Shown piece by piece: positions 57,201 to 64,000 of a DNA stretch of 64,000 bases. Location: assembly GCA_021613535.1 (NCBI GenBank), contig CP075492.1, positions 372,001 through 436,000 of the forward strand. Direction: 5' to 3'. The stretch's first letter is position 1, and every line of letters starts with the position of its first letter. Below the pieces are notes generated by a model that saw only the letters and a program-made list of their open reading frames with translations, made no database searches and was not told where the DNA came from. This DNA comes from Adineta vaga. Taxonomy: Eukaryota; Rotifera. The position numbers and the translations under genes are program-made.

Positions 57201-58967
57201 ATTTAATAATGAAAATGAATTACAGCCAATTTCATCCGCACCATTAAGACAATTCCATAAACCATCACAATGAGTATAAATATTATTACATTGCCATTGT
57301 TCACATTCTGTTTCATCTGTATGATTTTGTTCACCAATAAGTATTGGTGCTAATTCAACGAATCCATCACAAATTGTTTGAAATAATATGTGTTTTCTTA
57401 CATATCGAAACATCACTTTTATGTTTTCGGGATACGCATAAAAAGCACTTGTGACTTGGTCTGGTAAAATAATATGACTAACATAAAGAATATTTTCATC
57501 ATCTCCATTAGGACAATCGATTATGTTATCCATAATTTTGCTCATCGAAATGCATTGAATTGAATTATTACATCGATAAATATCTGAATTGTTACACATT
57601 CTAGAAATATAATTAGAACTTTGATTATATTTTGACATGTAATGATACTCCCAAAGATCACGATAGTAAGGTAATAAATACTGTTTATCCCAGCCGTGGG
57701 TTGAATGATATAGAAAAAGTCTATTTTGACGATAATAACATATTGTATTATTGAAATATACTTTTGATGAATTTATAAAATAATTATCATAAATTGAATT
57801 ATTATAACATACGTAAGGATAACCAAAATCTGAATTATCTAAATTATTTGAAGTTTTTGAATGATTTTTTCTATACGCAAAATAAATTTGACCGAATAAA
57901 ACTGGAATAGCTGGAATAAACATCATGTCTGGACATTCTCTCTCAATAACTTCATTACATTCATCATCAAAACAATAATTCTGACAAATTGAAGCACCTA
58001 AAAGATCCCAGTAAATTTTACATATGAATGAAAACCAACAATCATCAGATATAGAAATATACTTGACAGAAAACATGGCACGTAATAATATACTCTCTCG
58101 TTGCGAAAAATACGAACTTGTCAAAAACTTATCATTACGCCTTATATCATCGCAATTAAATGATGGTTCTGTCTTTTCACAAAGAGTAAGACCGAGGCTA
58201 AGTCGATAATAATCATCAACTTCGTCAAGACAATAACTATCATTAATATTATCTTGAATAAATGATTTTAATATACATTGTCCATTAGGACATTGAAATT
58301 CATTATCTTGACATGTATTCATTTCAAGTTGCCAACAATGTTCTTCATCAAATTCACCATCAAGACAATCAACTTTTCCATTACAAATTTCACTCCAATC
58401 TAAACATGATGGATAAGGACCACGATAACATTCTAAATGTGTATAACAAGTTACAATTTCTGGATTGTATTCACGTTTGTGATAGAAATCATAAATAATT
58501 TCATATAAAGATGAATAATTTTCATGATAATTATATAATTCATATTGACACATAGAACCGAATCTTGGTAATGTACAATTATAGAAAACACGTGTTGCTA
58601 AAGATGATGATGTTGATAATTGATTTAAATAAGATTGATAATCTTCAATAATATCCATTGGTGTTGACCAATCATATAATTGTTGACTTGTTATACGTTG
58701 TTTTGAAAGTTCATCAAAAGTAAATTTTTCAAATAAAACATTCTTCTTTTCAATATGAAAGTCTGATGGTAATTCATCTATACAATATAATACTATTTGA
58801 TGATGATCTTGACTTTCTTTAATAAGAGTAAGAACACGTAAACAATCATGTTGTGATCCATTATTATCATTGTTATTTGTCCAGTTTGTATAATAAAGAT
58901 TGATGTGTGGTGTAGCAACAGTTAAATGGATCAGAACACAATAGAATAGATTTATCAATTGAAACAT
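54276..58967 (-). CDS. Large LDLa/EGF seven-transmembrane receptor-like protein
   Basis: Single exon, 1563 aa, from ATG at 58,967 with a signal peptide (FQLINLFYCVLIHLTVA). The extracellular part has several LDL-receptor class A modules (CRGPYPSCLDWSEICNGKVDC; CQDNEFQCPNGQC; FYLCDGDQDCIDGSDEQFC) with Ca2+-binding D-x-S-D-E ends. EGF-like modules follow between about residues 800 and 1230 (CLCPPSYYGNKC, CKCDREWFGKYC, CICSKGFIGDQC, CICPLCYYGTRC). Residues about 1245-1545 contain seven hydrophobic segments in a rhodopsin-like arrangement, with NMDQWLNACVAMERAITV at the end of the third. It is probably a cell-surface receptor of unknown ligand. A broken relative lies at 26.2-31.8 kb. No defect was seen. 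Confidence 0.85.
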   Translation of the reverse strand: MFQLINLFYCVLIHLTVATPHINLYYTNWTNNNDNNGSQHDCLRVLTLIKESQDHHQIVLYCIDELPSDFHIEKKNVLFEKFTFDELSKQRITSQQLYDWSTPMDIIEDYQSYLNQLSTSSSLATRVFYNCTLPRFGSMCQYELYNYHENYSSLYEIIYDFYHKREYNPEIVTCYTHLECYRGPYPSCLDWSEICNGKVDCLDGEFDEEHCWQLEMNTCQDNEFQCPNGQCILKSFIQDNINDSYCLDEVDDYYRLSLGLTLCEKTEPSFNCDDIRRNDKFLTSSYFSQRESILLRAMFSVKYISISDDCWFSFICKIYWDLLGASICQNYCFDDECNEVIERECPDMMFIPAIPVLFGQIYFAYRKNHSKTSNNLDNSDFGYPYVCYNNSIYDNYFINSSKVYFNNTICYYRQNRLFLYHSTHGWDKQYLLPYYRDLWEYHYMSKYNQSSNYISRMCNNSDIYRCNNSIQCISMSKIMDNIIDCPNGDDENILYVSHIILPDQVTSAFYAYPENIKVMFRYVRKHILFQTICDGFVELAPILIGEQNHTDETECEQWQCNNIYTHCDGLWNCLNGADEIGCNSFSLLNCSPNDHICVSPHTNKFMCLPITKANDGNIDCIGGSDETLLCQRMLYVLYNRNNFHCIKGNSGYCIPFFYLCDGDQDCIDGSDEQFCEKNRTYQELDVSICQPSVLPFASDIEQFICNRMKIFVKQHLIYFSLGRMDNKIEDKSKNIENNILLNPIMNKISEQVQYNCNRGVVLHVWSNNENNSRRITCLCPPSYYGNKCQYQNERISLTLQIRVLFDSFQIPFSIIILLIDNTDQRIIHSYEQLNYLSIKHCKMKSNIYLTYSTRPKDLKRNYSIHIDIYERISLTYRGSYLFPIYFPFLPVHRLALIVDIPHKDDKNIQTCSNNQCNHGKCIKYLNNAENITFCKCDREWFGKYCNIQQFCQCSNDSLCIGVLPNNRSICICPIDKFGSRCLVPSSICQNSTCQNDGQCIPNDNYMIYNQKFICICSKGFIGDQCETVDNKLILSFEKSIIRSQSIFIHFIEVVKNNIPNRATTFKMISIRQDSIIIYWSQPFHLVFIELFHQNYYLGVHQTIYNQSTTIIKIINPSDHCQHISKLFNESFAKLDLIRRIKYYHLICELYSSNLKCFYDDIHLCLCYDFNQKRLANCFEFDHNMKFNCLEQNVCENDGQCFQDHPNCPHKSICICPLCYYGTRCQFSTSGFDLSLDAILGYHILPNINIIYQPVIIKISLTLTIIFIVIGLIDGVLSMITFKTKTILEVGCGVYLLGSSITTLFIMIIFGLKFCILLLAQITIISNRLFLKIQCISLDFLLRVCLNMDQWLNACVAMERAITVIQATRFNKKKSKQGAKLAIIILLVINIGTSIHDPFYRRLIDEENEDEKRIWCITTYPSGLNTFNSIINTIHFIVPFLINLISAVILILKKSRQQANVQTNQTYIELLRKQFETHKHLLTAPIMLVILALPRLLISFASKCMKSSNDAWIFLIGYLISYIPPMLTFVIYILPSKVYKSQFHKNVAEYRTNIQRYLNITVRR

Positions 58968-60744
58968 TTTTGCGTATTTTACACAATAAAAAATGAATAT
59001 AATTATGCGTATTTATACAGATTTTTTTTCTGCTTCTTCTTTGAAAGTATCTGTAGGCGTTTTCATTCGTAAAAAATTCTCATGAAAAAGGAACAAATGA
59101 ATTTGTTCCTATTTGCGTAGTTGCTGACGTAAATTGGAATAATTATCATATATCATTGTTCGCAATTTAGTTTTTTTTCTGACATAGATTAGAATAGATT
59201 TCTTTGTTTTATTATTGATACATCTGTCACATGATTAAACTACAAAAAAAGATTTTATCTAATAGAACATTTGATTAATATGTTTTATAATTAATATTGA
59301 AGGGTAACGTTTAAGGTTGACCAGACATTGTGAGAACATTAAATAAAAAAAACTCAATTTTATTTTATGAAATATTCAAGAAAATTCTTATGATTAGTTA
59401 TACAAAATTCATTTCTGTATAGCAGTTAGTTTAAAGTTTAAGATTGGAAATTTTCATTTATCGACAAAAATTAGACGAAATAGGACATACGGCTCTTCTA
59501 TTTTATTTTGACTTTTTTGAAGAAATGCTTTTTCTGAATTTCGTGAATTACAAGTTCTTGAGAAATCCTAAACCTTAAATTACCAAAAACATCACTGAGT
59601 GTTAAGAAACTGAAATATAGGTACGGAACGAATGAGTCTCAAGGAATCCAATGAAGTCGGGCAACTAAAAAGGGCCAAGGGAAAGAGCAATATCATGATT
59701 AATAAGCAATTTAAGGATATGAAGCGCGTGAATATCTAATGGTAATAATGTAACTAAGGATCTTGAATTTATATTAATAATTCTGCAATTGTGTTGTATG
59801 AAAATATTGTTAATTGCATTGATGAACTTCGCATTGTACACAAATGAGTTTCTTGATATTTTTTAGTGGCATGGCAGTTTATGATGAAGATGTAGTGAAG
59901 CGATTTGATGCGTTATAGCGTTTTCCAGGAAATTCATTTTCCCCACAGCTATATGAGACAATATACCCGACTTTAGGTATGATTTCCGTAATAGGAATAA
60001 TGAAGACAGATTTATCGTGTTTCACATTTTGAATCCTGCAAAGGATTGCGCTGAAAGATTTTTCTGAATACTGTAAAATAAAATTGTGTCTTATAGAAAA
60101 ATTCGTTAGTAAATCACATCGAATTTGTCTTTATATATTCATGTTTCTAATGTATCTTATCTTGTGAAAACGTGGCCATTTTTATTGTTGTCATCTATTC
60201 GATATGATACATTGTGTGGTCAATGTAAACGATGAAATTGAGCTTGAAAATCTAAACCCGTTTCATATTGTTTTAATAAATTTTCTGTTGTCTACACAAA
60301 ATAAAAGAATATAATTAACAAATAGTATTCAGCAGTCCTCAATATCAAATAACACATGTAGATCTTTATTTTGTAATTGAATTGTAGGAGCATTTGTAGA
60401 AATCATGATTTGACATGTAAATAATAGAAGAAGAACGAATTAAAAAAAAATAATCTTATTTTGAAACGATTTTTTTGAAATGAATCAATAAAGATTATGC
60501 ATGATGTTTTAATACGATTAAGCAGCAAATATCACAAATGATATTGTTTTAATTTACTCTTGAAAATGTGGAATTATATATAACAATGTCATTTAAATGA
60601 AATCTAGGTCAGTCAGACTACTAAAATGCATATTTATTCAAAATATATTATACGATCGAGGTGCGTTGTTCTCATTTTTTTTAATACACACTCACACCAT
60701 AGAAATCACAGTATTTATGTAAATCTAAAATAATTCAAGAGTTT
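58968..60744. other. Intergenic, promoter side of the receptor, no gene recognised
   Basis: AT-rich. At about 59,975-60,065 a stretch is about 80% like the minus strand of 14,320-14,410 (both contain ATCGTGTTTCACATTTT and GGATTGCGCT). It could be a dispersed repeat or a shared coding relic. I see no other structure. Confidence 0.4.
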
Positions 60745-60838
60745 TGGTATAGTTTTGATTACGGATTTCGTTATTTTATGATCGTTTTTGAAACTTTACG
60801 ATCATCAAAGGAATAAATCCATAGTCAAAACTATACCA
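60745..60838. mobile_element. 94-bp foldback element
   Basis: TGGTATAGTTTTGATTACGG on the left pairs with the inverse AAATCCATAGTCAAAAC..TATACCA on the right. A second inner palindrome, GATCG..CGATC, lies near 60,779-60,802. No clear target duplication was seen. It may be a small MITE or a structured RNA/DNA hairpin. Confidence 0.6.
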
Positions 60839-61091
60839 TAGGTTTATATCAAAATCAGAGTATATATACGTATGTATAGCGCTCTACGCCTGGCTTTTGC
60901 CCCCGTATTTTATGTAATTTAATATTTTCTCTCTTATCTTTCTCTTTTATTGACGAATATAAAAACGTATTTTTTTTTCTCTCTATCAGAACGATGCAAC
61001 TATTGAGAGAAAGAGAAAAAAAAAGAAAAGATTCAAGGTTGTGAGTGTTATACTAATCTCAAATTCACATTCTCAAATTTATATTATTTTT
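60839..61091. other. Intergenic, nothing recognised
   Basis: AT-rich with a purine run near 61,000-61,030. Confidence 0.3.
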
Positions 61092-62290
61092 TTACAGATT
61101 TTCTTTTATTAATTGAATCATTGTTTGACAATTTTGTAAATGAGAATGTTTTGATGATAATGATTGTTGTTCTATATGTAAATCATGTTGAAAATAAGTC
61201 AATGCTTTTACTAATTCATCAGTGTTGATATACACATAAATATAATTATATTAGGATGATTTGATGGAAATGTTTTTTCTTGTATTTGAAGTCATTTCAA
61301 ATAACACGAAAGTCATTTTGGAAAATTTTCAATTTTCATATAGATATTAATCAATATTCAAGTGAAAAACAATTCTTTTTTTAGAAGAAATTCCTAAAAA
61401 GATTTTTTCATCATTTCAAACGCTTATTCATAGTTAGTCAACTGACCATACATAATGCCAATGTTAGTATAGATTCAGATGAAATCAGAATGACTAGAAG
61501 AAAGAGAATTTTCATAGTTTTTGTTTGTCAATTCTTTTCGATAATAGATTAATGTTTCGATGTATTCATCAATATCAGAATATAATGAATCAATATTAGC
61601 ATTTCAAGAGATTAAAATTTAAGTTATCTGGAGAAAAAATTTTTAAAATAAAAAAGTGCTTTAGAATATTCCACCACATGATGACAAATAATATGAATGT
61701 TGTTATAAGATGCAATCAAAGATGGATGATCAGAAACAAGCGATTGTTGTTCAATTTCAAGAACTTTTTTGTTATATAAAACACCAATGTTATGACAAGA
61801 TTTTGCCAAATCTGGATGGTTTGATTAATTTTATAACATTTTCCGTAAATTTTTATTGTTTATTGTTAATATCTCTAAATTAATATAAAAGATAAACTTT
61901 TTCATTGTTTTGAGTAGCACGATTTAGTCAAATTTAATTTGACTTATTGCACTTTATCAAATTGTCCGATTTGAATGAATAATAAATTTAATTTCAATAT
62001 CATCCTTTTAAATTCGAAAATGTTTCTTGATTTATATAATTAGTTAATATCCGAAGATTTTTATCTTTTTTTATCAGTCGTAATTGATAAATTCATTTGA
62101 AAAAAAAATCGATTTGATTCATTTAATGTTTCAATATTATTGATTCGAAAGATTGTATATATTGAAAAGAAAATTTCCTCTTCTTTTACAGATGGATTTG
62201 TTAATTTCGAAGGATCAATTTTGATAGTAAATAGAATTGTTACAAAATATAAATCATTTTTATTATTTTCATCAGAAGTATAAGAAACTT
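61092..62290 (-). pseudogene. Decayed ART-TPR gene copy
   Basis: Read on the minus strand, 62,290-62,080 encodes the end of an ART domain, with the E-x-E region as KEEEIFFSIYTIFRI and a following beta strand (NRFFFQMNLSI). It corresponds to HEDEVLLSMSMLFTV in the intact gene at 5.6 kb. After a TAA near 62,068 and an AT-rich stretch, TPR pieces appear: HPDLAKSCHNIGVLYNKK (61,830-61,750), DHPSLIASYNNI, YTNIGIMYGQL (about 61,475) and KALTYFQHDLHIEQQSLSSK (about 61,200), ending at TAA 61,092. Frames shift several times and most TPRs are lost. The Arg and Ser-Thr motifs of the ART were not found upstream. The copy is inactive. Confidence 0.7.
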
Positions 62291-63117
62291 AAAAATCTTT
62301 ATTAATCGATATAAAATAAATAAATTAATAATTTTTTCATTTAATGAATTTATATTTTGAGAACTTTTTAATATTAAATTGTAGTTTATATAATAAAATA
62401 ATTTATGAATATTTCAATATGTTTATTTAATAATATTAAATCGATCAAGAACGAGTTATTAAAAATAATCTTATTAAATGAAAAATATTAATTCAAATTT
62501 TTTCTTAATAATTTTATTATATTTTAATTATTTTATATGTACAACTATTCATAATGTATTTATATCAAATTCATATTAAATAGAACTTGAAATTTCTAAA
62601 TTTATTTAATAATATTTTTATTAAATTAATATTGAATATCATTGATTATTTTAATATTTATATAAATAATTAAAATATAAATTTAATTTTTTGTTTATTT
62701 GAATATAGAATTTAAAAAAGAATATTTTTATCTATTTTATCAAATAATGAAACAATCATATTATATGATATATATATTTTTTTCTTTTCATTCATTATAT
62801 TAATAAAATAAATATGATTTTATACATTGAAATTTAATCTTCTTTGATGACTCGTTTATTCAAAAATATAATGAAATTTTTGATTAGTATGGAAAATTAA
62901 AGAAAATAATTTGTATTTTTAATCATGTTAATCAGATCATTTTCTTATTTATATTTATAGAAATTATGTTTGTTCTTTTTAAAAGGATGTAGATGTACAT
63001 TTTTTCTTTCATTTATTGAAATTTTTAAGATTTATTGATTTTTATTTTGATAAAATTGAATAATTTGAAATATTTTCATAAGATAACAAAAATGATAAAT
63101 CGAACTACAATTAATAA
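62291..63117. other. Very AT-rich intergenic sequence
   Basis: A/T makes up most of this stretch (for example about 62,300-62,700), with TTAAT/ATTAA words throughout. No coding or repeat structure was recognised. It could include the vanished N-terminal part of the decayed ART-TPR copy. Confidence 0.35.
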
Positions 63118-63180
63118 ATCCAAGGGGGGAAAAGCGGGATATAAATCACTAAATCATAAATCGCTTTTTTCCCCTTGGAT
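63118..63180. repeat. Strong 63-nt hairpin with G6/C4 arms
   Basis: ATCCAAGGGGGGAAAAGCG on the left and CGCTTTTTTCCCCTTGGAT on the right form a nearly perfect stem of about 19 bp with a loop of about 25 nt. It marks the border to a strand-biased A/C-rich stretch. Confidence 0.8.
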
Positions 63181-63530
63181 GAATGACTAGTCAATATCTC
63201 TACACAAACATAACATCACATCAGAACAAAACACATTCAAAAGTAGAAAAAAGGACATTTCAAAGCAAGAGAACAATCTATACCGTCGGTCTAACCATAC
63301 TATACATAACATTGAACAGAAACGAAAAGAAGAACGACAAATCAAACATACCATATACATATACCAGAAAGAAGAAGAAAAAGAATACCCATAGCACGAA
63401 AAGACACACACAAAATAACAACAACAAATTATTCATATTATCTAAAATTTCCTATCACCATATAAATGCATCATTCACAAAAAAAATAAATACTACATAC
63501 AAAATAACCAAAAAACGACCAATATAAAAA
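63181..63530 (+). other. A/C-rich, G-poor stretch with an open frame
   Basis: On the plus strand G is rare apart from short AGAAAAGAAG runs, while A and C dominate. A frame of 114 aa is open, but its Lys/Asn/Thr-rich composition follows the base bias. I would not call it a gene. Composition changes sharply at the hairpin border, which suggests an inserted segment. Confidence 0.4.
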
Positions 63531-64000
63531 AATAAGATCGAAAACTTCCATATTATATAATAAAACTTCATAAATTACTACATTTTTCCATTTATTTATT
63601 TATTAGATTAAAACAAATCTCAGGTTTTCATATATTTATCTTATTATTACATATTAAATTAAATTATATTAAATTAAGTAGAATTATTTACATGAGTTAT
63701 AAAAGTAAGTATATTAGGTATTTGGAATAGATTTATCAAAATAAACAACATCAAGTAAATCTATTAATGGTGACACAATCAAAATCTATGTCAATGGTTC
63801 ATGTTGTTGCAAGTTAATGTTGTTATATGGTTACGTTGATAGCTATCATAGAAATTAAATAATACTTATTCAAATGAATGAATTCAACATCAAATCTTCA
63901 TTTTCAACTCAATTTTTACTTTTCATTTCATTTTCGTGCTTTCATGTTCTGCTTTGTAACATCAATTGTATAAGCAAAAAAGATTTTTTGGCTGGTAACA
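63531..64000. other. AT-rich end of window
   Basis: No feature was recognised up to the window edge. Confidence 0.3.

Noticed and set aside
63183-63527. A basic 114-aa protein
   Set aside because: Lys, Asn, Thr and Ser content is explained by the A/C-rich strand bias. No motif was found.

Overview
This is animal nuclear DNA. It is AT-rich, genes are split by short introns of about 50-65 nt with GT..AG ends, and many genes are decayed. The most likely source is a bdelloid rotifer. Supporting signs are an ADP-ribosyltransferase fused to kinesin-light-chain-type TPRs, large LDLa/EGF/7TM receptors, Kelch and FG-GAP proteins with Thr/Ser linkers, an isopenicillin-N-synthase-like oxygenase remnant, and many short blocks of TGTGGG, the telomere unit reported for bdelloids. 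The taxonomic call is inference; no marker gene settles it.

Layout. 0-5.5 kb: a secreted Cys-rich protein (-), a small membrane-protein pseudogene, a dispersed repeat, a minisatellite and a one-LIM-domain mini-gene. 5.6-8.2 kb: an intact ART-TPR gene. 8.9-9.5 kb: a 587-bp hAT-type element with a perfect 8-bp duplication. 10.2-11.0 kb: a Kelch gene fragment broken by a 229-bp solo LTR. 11.0-12.3 kb: a His-rich protein and a three-exon PLDc_N mini-gene. 13-15.6 kb: telomere-like blocks, minisatellites and a TPR fragment. 15.8-18.65 kb: a pogo/Tigger-like transposon with long inverted repeats and a nested MITE; its right end abuts the 3' half of an oxygenase gene. 19.4-21.1 kb: an intact RBR ubiquitin ligase. 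22.6-26.2 kb: a decayed hAT transposase and a CAGTG-rich transposon end. 26.2-31.8 kb: a decayed LDLa/EGF/7TM receptor holding a complete piggyBac element (28,011-31,159) in TTAA. 33.0-34.5 kb: a leucine-rich-repeat gene with one repeat per exon. 35.8-45.3 kb: a five-exon HECT ligase of about 3062 aa. 46.6-49.3 kb: a PAN/FG-GAP secreted protein whose intron carries a 1.6-kb non-autonomous transposon. 51.5-51.9 kb: an EF-hand pseudogene ending in a telomere-like hairpin. 54.3-59.0 kb: an intact LDLa/EGF/7TM receptor related to the broken copy. 61.1-62.3 kb: a decayed ART-TPR copy.

Probably functional genes are the Cys-rich protein, ART-TPR, the PLDc_N mini-gene, the RBR ligase, the HECT ligase and the receptor at 54-59 kb. 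The LIM, His-rich and PAN/FG-GAP genes are possible. About ten further loci are broken. The window shows paralogous families turning over (ART-TPR, receptors) with at least five transposon families inserted among and inside them. The least explained structure is a dispersed family of short foldback units made of telomere-like repeats, at about ten loci.
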